A stretch of 19,295 nt of DNA from Verrucomicrobiota bacterium (GCA_009885275.1 VFKY01000270.1:1-19295); one strand, 5' to 3'. Positions 1 through 8,585 are shown, counted from the stretch's first letter. The notes: generated by a model from the letters alone, not told the origin. Translations and numbers: made by a program.

Positions 1-627
1 AGCGCGCATCCGGAACGTATGCTTAAAATCACCGTCACTGTCCTGCTTGATGGACCATTTGCGGAGCAAATAGGTAATCCCAATGAGGAAGGCAAAATAG
101 AACACGGCGCGAAGTGTCCAGAACCCAATATTAAGATATCCAAATTTTTCCACCAGAAGATGCACATGTGGATCTGTAGCCACCATATGATGCAAGCCTT
201 CTTTAACTGATTCCCCGTGATGAGCGGCTTCGCGATGAATTGCCATCCATTCCCAAAGACTATTTTGCACCTTGGGAATACAAATAAACGGAAGCGCAAA
301 AACTAACATCCATTTGATATTTCCGGCCAAGTTTTCAAACATCCGACGCACCGCAACACTCCAACCAGAGTTGGAAATATGCTGGAGCATCGTCCAAAAT
401 ATTCCACCGTTGGTAATCGTAAAGTAGAAGAAAAAGGCAAAGAGCCAACTGTACGCGAATTCCTTTTGTCTTTGTTCTCCAAAGAAACCAAGGAGATAGC
501 AAGCTGACACCGCTAGTCCAATGAGGCCTGTAACCAACATTGCTCCGTTAAGCTTACTGACCTTTGCAAGATCGAGGCGTTCCCCATCGCGAGGAAGGTC
601 GTCTAGTGTGATGGAATGAGCGCTCAT
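1..627 (-). CDS. actF: Alternative complex III subunit ActF (partial, N-terminal 209 residues)
   Basis: This is the membrane subunit ActF of the quinol:cytochrome c oxidoreductase. The gene starts with ATG at 627 and stays open to the left edge, so only about the first half of a protein of usually about 400 residues is visible. The translation begins MSAHSITLDDLPRDGERLDL. Hydrophobic segments follow at about residues 28-48 (MLVTGLIGLAVSACYLLGF), 60-80 and 108-122. The visible part includes the stretch ITNGGIFWTMLQHISNSGW, which resembles ActF proteins as I remember them. It lies 11 nt downstream of actE, so it is the sixth gene of the operon. No clear ribosome binding site precedes the ATG. 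ActF is a polytopic NrfD/PsrC-like subunit that pairs with ActC in the inner membrane. The call rests on both sequence and position, and I am confident of it. Confidence 0.92.
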   Translation of the reverse strand, partial: MSAHSITLDDLPRDGERLDLAKVSKLNGAMLVTGLIGLAVSACYLLGFFGEQRQKEFAYSWLFAFFFYFTITNGGIFWTMLQHISNSGWSVAVRRMFENLAGNIKWMLVFALPFICIPKVQNSLWEWMAIHREAAHHGESVKEGLHHMVATDPHVHLLVEKFGYLNIGFWTLRAVFYFAFLIGITYLLRKWSIKQDSDGDFKHTFRMRA

Positions 628-638
628 GCTTAAAATCG

Positions 639-1289
639 TTATTTGGCGGGGTTCTTCGCGGCGTATTGAATGGCACGGATATAAGCGACAATCGCCCAGC
701 GGTCAGACACCGTGATGTTAGCTCCGTAGCCACCCATCTGGTTCCAACCATTGGTGATCGTGTCATAAATTTTTCCGTCAGGACGATAAGCAGGGTTGGC
801 GGCATCATCAAAACCAGGCCCAGTCAGATCTGTCGGCAAAACCACTGAGTATTTCGTGAAAACACCCTTACCATTACCCGCAGCACCGTGGCATATGGCG
901 CAACTGATATTAAACCGTTCTTGTCCACGCTTAAGGAGCATTGGCGTCACCTTGATTTCAGGAGGAAAACCATCTCCATAAAAGTCACCCATTTTACCTG
1001 TGTAGTAATATCCAGTGCTGCGACTAAACTCGACCAATTGCGGTTCAAGACCTTCACTCGCCGGCTTCGAGGGCATCTGATATCCAATCGGATTTGTGCC
1101 AGCAATGGGAAGACGCATCGACACACCATTGCTAAAAAAATCACTGGAAACCTGCGCTTTCACCTTGGCTTGCTTATCCATGTCTGGAAAAACTTGAATG
1201 GGCGGCAACTCAGACTTGCCACCACGGAATCCGGCGAAGCTCACAACAGCGACAATAATGAATAGGGAACTGAGAAAAAAGTATTTCAT
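639..1289 (-). CDS. actE: Alternative complex III monoheme cytochrome c subunit ActE
   Basis: This 216-residue protein is the ActE c-type cytochrome, which carries electrons on the periplasmic side of the complex. One heme motif is present, CAICH (C130, C133, H134), in the context FNISCAICHGAAGNGKG. M185 in NQMGG is a likely sixth ligand. The N-terminus is one hydrophobic helix (residues 3-20) followed by GFRGGKSELPPI and FPDMD. In ActE proteins I know, this junction is often a lipobox with the sequence GCRG. Here the cysteine is replaced by Phe21, so lipid attachment at this site is not possible and the helix probably stays as a membrane anchor. The start ATG lies 12 nt after the actD stop. 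The gene is complete and of usual length. Confidence 0.95.
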   Translation of the reverse strand: MKYFFLSSLFIIVAVVSFAGFRGGKSELPPIQVFPDMDKQAKVKAQVSSDFFSNGVSMRLPIAGTNPIGYQMPSKPASEGLEPQLVEFSRSTGYYYTGKMGDFYGDGFPPEIKVTPMLLKRGQERFNISCAICHGAAGNGKGVFTKYSVVLPTDLTGPGFDDAANPAYRPDGKIYDTITNGWNQMGGYGANITVSDRWAIVAYIRAIQYAAKNPAK

Positions 1290-1301
1290 GGACAGTCGCG
1301 A

Positions 1302-1859
1302 TTACAATTCGTCCTCAACGAGTTCAATGTTTTTGCCACCCACACTCTCGAGAAGCGCTTTGGTTTCAGCTTGATGAAATTTTGGATCGCGCGCTTCAAT
1401 ACAGATAAAGAATCCGTCATCCGAAAACTTCTTAAATTGCTTTGAAGCAAATATAGGATGATTCCAGCGAGGCAATCCCATCAGCGCAAAACAACCAAAG
1501 AGCACCGTGAAAGCGGAGAGCAAAATCGTCAACTCAAACATGATTGGGAAGAATGCGGAAGTCGTGTAAATGTTAGCCGGTTTGGCCTGCACTACCGTCG
1601 GGTATAACATTACTTGAGTGATGTATGCCAAACCAAATGCTGTCGCGGTTCCTGCGGCTCCTCCAAAAAATACAAACCAAGGTAGAATCGAGCGCTTCAC
1701 TCCCATCGCCTCATTAAGTCCGTGAACTGGAAATGGGGTGTGCACATCCCAGCGCTGCATGCCAGCGTCCCGAATCTTTTCAGAAGCATGGTAAACTTCA
1801 CTGGCGCTTTTAAATTCCGCCAGGTAGCCGTGGACTCGTTTGAGGGTTGTTCGTGCCAT
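1302..1859 (-). CDS. actD: Alternative complex III subunit ActD (DUF3341 family)
   Basis: This is ActD, a small subunit with two transmembrane helices. From the ATG at 1859 the protein has 185 residues and begins MARTTLKRVHGYLAEFKSA. A TTG six codons upstream (1877) is in frame, but the ATG gives the usual DUF3341 N-terminus. A soluble alpha/beta N-terminal domain carries a WDVHTPFPVHGL motif that is characteristic of the family. The two hydrophobic segments are around residues 60-80 (LPWFVFFGGAAGTATAFGLAY) and 102-125. A short soluble C-terminal tail ends in LVEDEL. ActD has no known cofactor and helps hold the ActC and ActF membrane subunits together. It lies 25 nt after actC and 12 nt before actE. 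Confidence 0.95.
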   Translation of the reverse strand: MARTTLKRVHGYLAEFKSASEVYHASEKIRDAGMQRWDVHTPFPVHGLNEAMGVKRSILPWFVFFGGAAGTATAFGLAYITQVMLYPTVVQAKPANIYTTSAFFPIMFELTILLSAFTVLFGCFALMGLPRWNHPIFASKQFKKFSDDGFFICIEARDPKFHQAETKALLESVGGKNIELVEDEL

Positions 1860-1884
1860 GATGATGTTTCTCGACAATCAATGA

Positions 1885-3336
1885 TCAAATTTTAACCGTG
1901 CCAGCTTCAATCTCCAGTTCATGAACACCTTTCTCATGGTGATCATCATGATGAGGATTGCTCTCAGGCAAGACCCCCTTCACTTCTGCGATCGCAATGA
2001 CCGGAAGGAAGCGAAGGAATAAAAGAAAGTTCATGAGGAAAAAGCCGAATGTTCCAATGAACGTGGCCTTATCAACCCATGTCGCTTGAAACACGCGCCA
2101 AGATCCCGGCATGTAGTGTCGCTCTAGCGTGGTGACAATGATGACATAACGTTCAAACCACATGCCAGCATTCACACACATACAAACGAGCATGACACAG
2201 AAGAGATTCTTCCTGGCCCACTTAAACCAGAACAACTGGGGCGAGAAGACGTTAAAAGCGAACATGCAATAGTAATACCCTACCGATGGACCATGAAGAC
2301 TGCGCAACTGGAACGTCTGGAGTTCATAGGGATTCGCACTGTAGTATGCGATGAAGAATTCCATGCAGTAGGCATATCCAACAATCGTGCCCGTAAGCAG
2401 GATAATCTTGGCCATGTTGTCGATATGCTTCGGCGTAATCAAGTCATGCAATCCGTAGATGGCACGGACAGGGATCATCAAGGTAAGCACCATGGCGAAG
2501 CCACCGAAAATTGCGCCCGCCACGAAATAGGGCGGAAAGATCGTCGTGTGCCAACCAGGAACAACGGAGGTGGCGAAGTCAAAAGAAACGACGGAGTGCA
2601 CCGAAAGCACAAGTGGCGTAGAAAGGGCTGCTAATAGTAGGTAAGCCATTTCGTAGTGATTCCACTGACGATTACCGCCCCGCCATCCAAGGGCAAAAAA
2701 ACCATAGAGAGTCTTCTTTAGGCCCGGCTTGCAGCGATCCCGCAGCGTCGCAAGATCAGGCACAAGGCCAATAAACCAAAATAGAACCGAAACCGTAAAG
2801 TAAGTCGATACCGCAAATACATCCCAAAGCAGGGGTGATTTAAAGTTTTGCCAAACCGCATTGGCATTAGGAACTGGAGCCAAGAACCAGACCATCCATA
2901 CCCGGCCCACGTGAAAAGCTGGGAATAATCCGGCACACATAACCGCAAAGAGAGTCATCGCTTCGGAAGCACGATTAACTGCGGTTCGCCACTTCTGCCG
3001 AGTAAGAAAGAGAATGGCCGAAATCAAAGTTCCAGCATGCCCAATACCAATCCAGAAAACAAAGTTCGTAATATCCCAAGCCCAAGCTACAGGCTGCTTC
3101 TGTCCCCAAACACCAACGCCGGTTGAGATAAGGTACACAAAGCAAAACACCATCATGCCAGTGAGAAGCACTGAAGGAACAAACAACCACCACCAAATGC
3201 TAGGTTGGCGGTTTTCCACAATGCCACATATGCGGTTGGTGATCCAACTGTAACTACGATTGTTCAGTACCAAAGGCTCGCGATCGAGGATGCGAGGCTT
3301 GCTACTGGGAGCGATGACTGTTTCAGTGTGCGCCAT
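1885..3336 (-). CDS. actC: Alternative complex III quinol-binding membrane subunit ActC (NrfD family)
   Basis: This 483-residue NrfD/PsrC-family integral membrane protein is ActC, the subunit thought to bind quinol next to the iron-sulfur chain of ActB. The hydropathy pattern suggests about ten membrane helices. The N-terminal soluble stretch [16 protein letters not shown] is typical of ActC. The segment [19 protein letters not shown] around residues 92-110 holds the conserved histidine region of the quinol site. The C-terminus is rich in histidine and acidic residues ([14 protein letters not shown]). The start ATG is only 6 nt after the actB stop, which points to translational coupling. The length is normal and I see no lesion. 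Confidence 0.96.
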   Translation of the reverse strand: MAHTETVIAPSSKPRILDREPLVLNNRSYSWITNRICGIVENRQPSIWWWLFVPSVLLTGMMVFCFVYLISTGVGVWGQKQPVAWAWDITNFVFWIGIGHAGTLISAILFLTRQKWRTAVNRASEAMTLFAVMCAGLFPAFHVGRVWMVWFLAPVPNANAVWQNFKSPLLWDVFAVSTYFTVSVLFWFIGLVPDLATLRDRCKPGLKKTLYGFFALGWRGGNRQWNHYEMAYLLLAALSTPLVLSVHSVVSFDFATSVVPGWHTTIFPPYFVAGAIFGGFAMVLTLMIPVRAIYGLHDLITPKHIDNMAKIILLTGTIVGYAYCMEFFIAYYSANPYELQTFQLRSLHGPSVGYYYCMFAFNVFSPQLFWFKWARKNLFCVMLVCMCVNAGMWFERYVIIVTTLERHYMPGSWRVFQATWVDKATFIGTFGFFLMNFLLFLRFLPVIAIAEVKGVLPESNPHHDDHHEKGVHELEIEAGTVKI

Positions 3337-3342
3337 GACTTT

Positions 3343-6300
3343 TTAGAATGCGTTTAAGCGACTGCTGGCCTCACCGGTCTTGACCGTGCGATCATCCGGC
3401 ATTTTTGGGTTCACATTACGAATGCGGGCGAGGTAACTCGTGCGCGGTTCGGTTCCGATATATTTCAATACTTGATAATTGCGAGGGCTGGCTTTCCAAC
3501 TGTTGATCGTGCTCTTATCGTTGGCTAAATCACCAAACATAATAGCTTCAGACGGACACGATGCCTGACATGCAGTCTTCACTCCATCAGCAAGCACCCG
3601 AAGCTTACTGGCATCATCTCTGGCAACGCGACGCTGATTGATCTTCGCCTCTTCAATGCGCTGCACACAATAGGTGCATTTTTCAATCACCCCGCGCATA
3701 CGCACGGTGACATTTGGGTTCTTCTGCAGTTGAACCACTTCCTGTGGTTTCTTTTCACCGAGAGGGCCGGCATAAAGATTGTTCATCGAAACCCCTGCCA
3801 CTTCTGTGTCGATAAGAGGATTGCGCTTGTTGTAATCAAAGAAATTGAAACGACGAGCTGTATATGGGCAATTGTTTGCGCAGTAACGAGTGCCAATACA
3901 ACGGTTGTAGGCCATCGAATTCAAGCCTTCTTCGGTATGAACCGTAGCGTTGACCGGACAAACCGCTTCACAGGGAGCTGACTCACACTGTTGGCAGGCC
4001 ACTGGCTGATTCACCATTTCAGGATTATCCAAATCATCAAAGGATGGGCTATCTGCAACACCGTCTGGAGTGGAGAAATAGCGATCCATGCGGATCCACT
4101 GCATCACACGCCCCTTGGCCACCTGATCTTTACCGACCACCGCAATGTTGTTTTCGCTTTGGCAGGCAACAATACAGGCAGAACATCCGATACACTTCGA
4201 GAGGTCGATGACCATGCCCCACTGATGCTCGTTCTCGTAGTCAAAGCCTGTAGGATTCTCTGCTGATTTCTTTCCAGTCCGACCCTTGTATAAAGATAAT
4301 ACCGGTGGGGCATGAGAATCCATCCCCTCAGTCAAAGCAAAATCAGGCTTCAGATCAAAGCGCTCCTTCGTGCCTTCACGAACCTGTGCGCGACCTTCCA
4401 TCGTGTAATTTTCTTGCGTGATCGCGAGAAGATAAGTGCCCTCTGCCTTTTCAATCTTGGCGTCCGCGAGCATAAGCTCACCTATATCTGAACGTAATGC
4501 GTAAGCATCAAACCCCCTCAAATTACCAACATCACTGGTCACGGTCTGCCCGTATCCTAAAGGAATGGTTACAGAATCAGACGCATGTCCCGGACAGGCA
4601 ATAGCTGGAATAACAAGCGGTTCCTTACCAGCAAGTGTGACCTTGATTTTATCTCCATCCGCTTTCAGCCCAAGCTCATTGAACTGCCGAGGATTTAGCC
4701 AAGCAGCATTGTCCCAAGTAAGCTTGGTGATCGGATCTGGGGCTTCCTGTAACCAAGCGTTATCAATGTAACGCCCATCCAAAACACTTGAATCTGCCGT
4801 CAAGACTACCTCAAATACACCCTTACTCGGAGGAGATAACTTGATTGCCTTAGCCACTAAAGTCTGCACGAGAGCGGCGTCAACAGTACCCGTAGCCGGT
4901 TCATACGCTGTCCCGGGAAGGAAGCCATCGCGTAAAGCTAAATTCCACTTCTCCTCATCCCAGCCCCCAGCGATTTTTGTAAATGTCTGCTTCACCAACT
5001 CATAAGACGGATCAGACAAAACCGGAAGCGGCGCAGCAGGCGCAACTGCCGCAGCAGGTGGTGCCTTTGGATCCACAGGTGCTACAGCAACTTTAATTTC
5101 TATGGGCCCAAGTTGCTTGCGACTCAGTAACGCAAGCAATAAATCGTTTTCAGAAACCCCACCAAAGAGCGGCTGAATCATTGGCTGGACAATGGAATAA
5201 GCTCCGAGAGAAGTCCGGGCATCACCCCATGATTCAAGATAATGCGCAGCAGGCACAACCCATGTCGATTGCCGGCTTGTATGATTTTGGCGCATGGCAA
5301 GTGTCACCGAAACGGCGCCGCTTTCTTTTAAAGCCTCAGCAAAACCAGGGGCATCATAAATCGGATCCGTCTCAGCAAGCACGAAGAGTTGCTTGACTTT
5401 TTTAGCCTTAAGGTCAGCCACCAGCTCCGTGATTTCACCCGTGACCGGAGAATCAACTTTCAAAACAAGTACTGTTGAACCAATGGCGCCAAGCGCTTGG
5501 TTAATTGCCAAGACAAGCGCATGAACCGCTTCCGAATGTCTAGCGCCAGCCAAAACAAGAGATTTTCCTTTGCTTCCAAACAAATCAGCCGCCGCGGGTG
5601 CAATCCATTTACGGAGCTTATCGTCTGCCGCTGCCGCAAGCGAAGCCGCCATCTGCTGCAATGCAGAATCGCCAACCAACTTGCCTACCTCTTCAGCCAA
5701 AACTGCGGCCGCCACCGGAATCAGACTAGCTGCAATGGGCTTGCGATGGTCAGCGATACCGCCGGTGAGCGTATAACGGTTTTCCAAAATATAGAGCCGA
5801 TTCATTTCGTCAGAACCCTTCTCAGGCGCTCGACGTTTCATGAAATCCCTAACACCAGACTCAGATGCAGCGTCAACTCCCACGAAGTCACAATCCAACG
5901 AGAACACTCGGTCCGCTGCTGAATATTTTGGCAGAAGCTTCACGCCATCTCCCAATATCGCTTTTACCGCAGAAGCCTCACCCTTTGATTGAATGGGAGC
6001 GTAGCTATAAAGACTTGCCTTGGGATAAGCTTTAAGTAAATCATTCAACAATGCCGCGCGACTTGGAGACGTCCCAGGGCTCACAAGTATGGCAAGACCA
6101 GCGCCAGCTTCTTTAGCCCAACTCTTCTCGTTCCAGCCACGTAATTCTTTCTGAAAAGCACTCCAAGAAACTGAATCCCCTTTGCGCGAAACTTCTTTGA
6201 CGCGGTCAGGATTATAGAGATCAAGTACAGAGGCTTGGGCAAATATATCTAACCCGCCACCAGAAGCATGCAAAGGATTACCCTGTAGATGAGTTGGCCG

Positions 6301-6651
6301 ACCTTCAAATGTTGTCACCACCATGGGCGTTGCCCCCCATGGACGAGGCATGGCAGTTGCATAAAGCAATGCCTTGCCCGGTATCACCCATTCCACATGC
6401 TTTGTGAAAGGAAGAATTTTTTCAAGCGGACGCCGGCAACTGGCCAGTCCAGCCATTGCAGCCACGCCGCCCATGACTTTCATGAAGTCACGACGTGAAT
6501 TCTCGCGGCTTTCACCATCCATACCACTCAGCGCAGGATCAAATTCTCGCCCAAGCTTCTCGGCAAATTCAGGCGTTTTAGAATACTCGCCAAGACTACG
6601 CCAGTAGCGACGCTCAGTCTTCACTTCGGGATGGTGCCAAATACGTTTCAT
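3343..6651 (-). CDS. actB: Alternative complex III molybdopterin-like/iron-sulfur subunit ActB
   Basis: This large periplasmic subunit has 1102 residues from the ATG at 6651. A TTG at 6693 is also in frame but lies before the actA stop. The N-terminus holds a twin-arginine motif SRRDFMK (residues 52-58), followed by a hydrophobic run and GLASC (Cys72), a possible lipid-anchor site. Residues of about 80-750 match the molybdopterin-oxidoreductase fold; in ACIII this ActB1 part carries no cofactor. The C-terminal ActB2 part has four cysteine clusters: CIGCSACIVAC (from C820), CQQCESAPCEAVC, CIGTRYCANNC, and CTYC with a distant CQASC (near C1028). These fit three [4Fe-4S] and one [3Fe-4S] cluster, as known for the complex. 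A Pro/Ala-rich linker lies at about residues 520-545. The gene is 20 nt after actA. Confidence 0.96.
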   Translation of the reverse strand: MKRIWHHPEVKTERRYWRSLGEYSKTPEFAEKLGREFDPALSGMDGESRENSRRDFMKVMGGVAAMAGLASCRRPLEKILPFTKHVEWVIPGKALLYATAMPRPWGATPMVVTTFEGRPTHLQGNPLHASGGGLDIFAQASVLDLYNPDRVKEVSRKGDSVSWSAFQKELRGWNEKSWAKEAGAGLAILVSPGTSPSRAALLNDLLKAYPKASLYSYAPIQSKGEASAVKAILGDGVKLLPKYSAADRVFSLDCDFVGVDAASESGVRDFMKRRAPEKGSDEMNRLYILENRYTLTGGIADHRKPIAASLIPVAAAVLAEEVGKLVGDSALQQMAASLAAAADDKLRKWIAPAAADLFGSKGKSLVLAGARHSEAVHALVLAINQALGAIGSTVLVLKVDSPVTGEITELVADLKAKKVKQLFVLAETDPIYDAPGFAEALKESGAVSVTLAMRQNHTSRQSTWVVPAAHYLESWGDARTSLGAYSIVQPMIQPLFGGVSENDLLLALLSRKQLGPIEIKVAVAPVDPKAPPAAAVAPAAPLPVLSDPSYELVKQTFTKIAGGWDEEKWNLALRDGFLPGTAYEPATGTVDAALVQTLVAKAIKLSPPSKGVFEVVLTADSSVLDGRYIDNAWLQEAPDPITKLTWDNAAWLNPRQFNELGLKADGDKIKVTLAGKEPLVIPAIACPGHASDSVTIPLGYGQTVTSDVGNLRGFDAYALRSDIGELMLADAKIEKAEGTYLLAITQENYTMEGRAQVREGTKERFDLKPDFALTEGMDSHAPPVLSLYKGRTGKKSAENPTGFDYENEHQWGMVIDLSKCIGCSACIVACQSENNIAVVGKDQVAKGRVMQWIRMDRYFSTPDGVADSPSFDDLDNPEMVNQPVACQQCESAPCEAVCPVNATVHTEEGLNSMAYNRCIGTRYCANNCPYTARRFNFFDYNKRNPLIDTEVAGVSMNNLYAGPLGEKKPQEVVQLQKNPNVTVRMRGVIEKCTYCVQRIEEAKINQRRVARDDASKLRVLADGVKTACQASCPSEAIMFGDLANDKSTINSWKASPRNYQVLKYIGTEPRTSYLARIRNVNPKMPDDRTVKTGEASSRLNAF

Positions 6652-6671
6652 GCTGGAATCAACGGAAAAAA

Positions 6672-7484
6672 TTATCGGTGACAGGCGGAGCAATCTTCAG
6701 TTGCGTGAATTTTCCAGTTCGCCTTCAGTTGCTTACCAACCTCAAGCTGCGTCACCTTCGGACCATAAGTATTTTTAGCCAACTCCACCAAGGCTTCGAG
6801 ATTCGCTACATTTTTGTTCGGCTTACTACTGGAAATTTCCTCACCCAAACTCTGCAAAGACGCCCCTCTGGTCATGAGGTTTCTATAAAATTCTTCGCGC
6901 GAGAGTTGCTCTGGCTTGTAGTTTAAATTGGTAATTTGATCAAGGGGACGCAAATTGTTCTCAGGATTTCGGTGACAGTCCAAGCACCACCCCATACTTT
7001 GCGACTCGGCCTGCTTGACCACTTCCATTTCGTTGACTTGTCCGTGACAACTAACACAAGAAACACCGCGATTCACATGAACGCTGTGGTTAAAATAAAC
7101 ATAGTCTGGAGCCTTGTGAACCTTTGTCCATTTGATGGGTTCCCCAGACACATTAGCCTCACGCACAAGCGCTAACTTTGCGCTTTCTTTCTTTATTTGT
7201 CCGCGATCAGGACCGTGACAATTATAACAAGTTTGATTGGTCGGCACATTGGAGTGACCTGCAACTTCGACAAATGAGTGACAATACCGACAATCTAAAC
7301 CTATTTCCCCAACATGCATTTTATGAGAAAATGGAACCGGTTGCGTCGGTTCATACCCAACACGCGTATATTTTGGCGTAAAATAATAATTAGCGGCTGC
7401 GACCACTCCCACGACCGTGAAGCCGAGACAGATCGCAATTTTCAGTGGCACCCAATTGGTCCAGCGAGGAAAATAATTGCCCAT
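6672..7484 (-). CDS. actA: Alternative complex III pentaheme cytochrome c subunit ActA
   Basis: This 270-residue protein is the first gene of the ACIII operon. A single N-terminal transmembrane helix (residues 14-34) anchors a periplasmic domain with five CXXCH heme sites: CRYCH (65-69), CYNCH (86-90), CVSCH (143-147), CLDCH (167-171) and CSACH (265-269). Further histidines, as in FSHKMH and FNHSVH, are likely distal ligands. This matches ActA, which takes electrons from the ActB iron-sulfur clusters. The ATG at 7484 is preceded by an AT-rich leader with no Shine-Dalgarno sequence. A Rex-type palindrome ends about 20 nt upstream of the start codon, and a promoter lies just beyond it, so this gene is where transcription of the operon begins. 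Confidence 0.96.
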   Translation of the reverse strand: MGNYFPRWTNWVPLKIAICLGFTVVGVVAAANYYFTPKYTRVGYEPTQPVPFSHKMHVGEIGLDCRYCHSFVEVAGHSNVPTNQTCYNCHGPDRGQIKKESAKLALVREANVSGEPIKWTKVHKAPDYVYFNHSVHVNRGVSCVSCHGQVNEMEVVKQAESQSMGWCLDCHRNPENNLRPLDQITNLNYKPEQLSREEFYRNLMTRGASLQSLGEEISSSKPNKNVANLEALVELAKNTYGPKVTQLEVGKQLKANWKIHATEDCSACHR

Positions 7485-7505
7485 AAAATATTAGTAAGTC
7501 ATAGA

Positions 7506-7527
7506 GCTTGTGAAATATTTCACAAGC
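7506..7527. promoter_or_regulatory. Rex-type operator (22-bp perfect palindrome) before actA
   Basis: The core TTGTGAAATATTTCACAA (7508-7525) is a perfect palindrome, and one more G/C pair on each side extends it to 22 bp. It matches the published Rex operator consensus, TTGTGAA-WWWW-TTCACAA, at every position. Rex is a repressor that senses NADH/NAD+ and often controls respiratory genes. The site also contains TGTGA-N6-TCACA, so a CRP/FNR-family protein cannot be excluded from sequence alone. It lies between the predicted -10 box and the actA ATG, where bound protein would block initiation. Confidence 0.75.
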
Positions 7528-7534
7528 GAGTGCC

Positions 7535-7563
7535 ACTTTAGGATTGCGCGAGAAAGTTTGCAA
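7535..7563 (-). promoter_or_regulatory. Predicted sigma70-type promoter of the act operon
   Basis: Read on the minus strand, TTGCAA (7558-7563) and TAAAGT (7535-7540) are separated by 17 bp. Each hexamer matches four of six consensus bases. The predicted start point is near 7528, at the edge of the Rex-type palindrome, giving a leader of about 45 nt for actA. This is a motif call by eye. The spacing and its fit with the operator raise its credibility. Confidence 0.45.
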
Positions 7564-7788
7564 GTGAGGAAATGAAAGTTTTTGAACCTCCCTCTTCACC
7601 CAAGCCAACTGACCCGATTTTGACCAATAAATTGCGTAAATCTTCCCTGCAATACCTGAAAGTAGGCACCTTGTGCTCCGATCCACCTGTCTAGGAATCC
7701 ATTGAGCACAACAGTCACCCGAAACCTTAACATGTCGCCTATCCCACAGGTAATAGGCTTCAGCGCATGTCTATGGCCATTTCCGCAC
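7564..7788. other. Intergenic region between the NIPSNAP gene and the act promoter
   Basis: About 225 bases without a convincing gene. Open frames here are short and run through the promoter. The one structure seen is an inverted repeat, TTGTGCTC (7671-7678) and GAGCACAA (7704-7711), with a 25-nt loop. It lacks a T run, so it is not a typical terminator. I see no RNA gene. Confidence 0.4.
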
Positions 7789-8574
7789 TTATTTTATCGG
7801 CGAAAAATCAACTGCTTGCATGTAGAGCGATCTCACCCCGTTCGGTTCCGGTAAGGTGAGTGGTCCATTTTTTTCACTCGCAGCTTTAGCTTCCAGCCAA
7901 TCCGGGTCGGCGCGGAATTCGTCAAAAGCCTTGAGCCCCGCCTCTTTGCTCGGATGCGCCAAAATGTAAATAAGGGTAGTTCCAGCGCCTTTGTCTGCAT
8001 CCGTTGGCGTCCAGTAGGCAATATGAGTCATGCCATGCTTGGTAAATATTGCCATCGTTTGACTCTTGAAGCGTTTATGCAGCGCGTCCAGCTTACCGTC
8101 AGGGGTTTTATAAGTACGCAACTCAAAAACACGAGGAGAAGCCCCTGGCCCCAGTTTCACCGCTGGTGAGTAATCTGTGGCATCCATGAAGATTGACTCC
8201 GGTGCCCTTGCAAGAATTTTTCCGCCCGACTCACTGGCTTTTCTCGCTACCTGCCATTCAGGGTCAGCTTGAAAGGTTTTCCATGACTCCTTGGCTGCCT
8301 CACGACTCTTGTGCGATATGATGTAAATAAGGGTGTTTTCAGAGCCATTCTCCGCCCCTACCGGCACCCAATATCCTATGTTGGTGATACCATGCTTTTC
8401 AAAAAGCTTGCAAGAGTGCTCGCGAAAACGCTTCAAAAGATCGGGTAATTTACCTTCATTGGTAGTGTAGATACGCAACTCATAAACAGACGAGTCTGCC
8501 GCTTGAGTTGCGGTAAAAGTAAAGCCCACCATCAGGGCAAACAAAACAAACGTGAAGCGAAACAGGGTTTTCAT
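7789..8574 (-). CDS. Secreted protein with two NIPSNAP domains
   Basis: This 261-residue protein begins with a clear signal peptide (MKTLFRFTFVLFALMVGFTF, likely cleaved after TQA near residue 25). Two NIPSNAP-family ferredoxin-like domains follow. The first begins SVYELRIYTTNEGKLPDLLKRF and the second RVFELRTYKTPDGKLDALHKRF. They share HGITNIGYWVP/HGMTHIAYWTP and DPEWQVARKASE/DPDWLEAKAASE, so the protein arose by internal duplication. NIPSNAP domains are dimeric alpha-beta barrels of poorly known role; export is common in Verrucomicrobiota and Planctomycetota members. It lies in the same direction as the act operon but 304 nt away, so it is probably a separate unit. A perfect TATAAT is placed so that the transcript may be leaderless. 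Confidence 0.88.
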   Translation of the reverse strand: MKTLFRFTFVLFALMVGFTFTATQAADSSVYELRIYTTNEGKLPDLLKRFREHSCKLFEKHGITNIGYWVPVGAENGSENTLIYIISHKSREAAKESWKTFQADPEWQVARKASESGGKILARAPESIFMDATDYSPAVKLGPGASPRVFELRTYKTPDGKLDALHKRFKSQTMAIFTKHGMTHIAYWTPTDADKGAGTTLIYILAHPSKEAGLKAFDEFRADPDWLEAKAASEKNGPLTLPEPNGVRSLYMQAVDFSPIK

Positions 8575-8579
8575 ATGTA

Positions 8580-8585
8580 ATTATA
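8580..8585 (-). promoter_or_regulatory. Possible -10 box of the NIPSNAP gene
   Basis: TATAAT on the minus strand lies 5 nt before the ATG at 8574. Transcription from it would start at or next to the start codon. No good -35 hexamer is visible at 16-18 bp spacing, so this is tentative. Confidence 0.3.

Noticed and set aside
5497..5922. 141-codon plus-strand frame
   Set aside because: It is antisense to the molybdopterin-like part of actB.
7390..7686. 98-codon minus-strand frame between actA and the NIPSNAP gene
   Set aside because: It overlaps the actA start in another frame and runs through the promoter and Rex-type palindrome; its translation looks like no protein.
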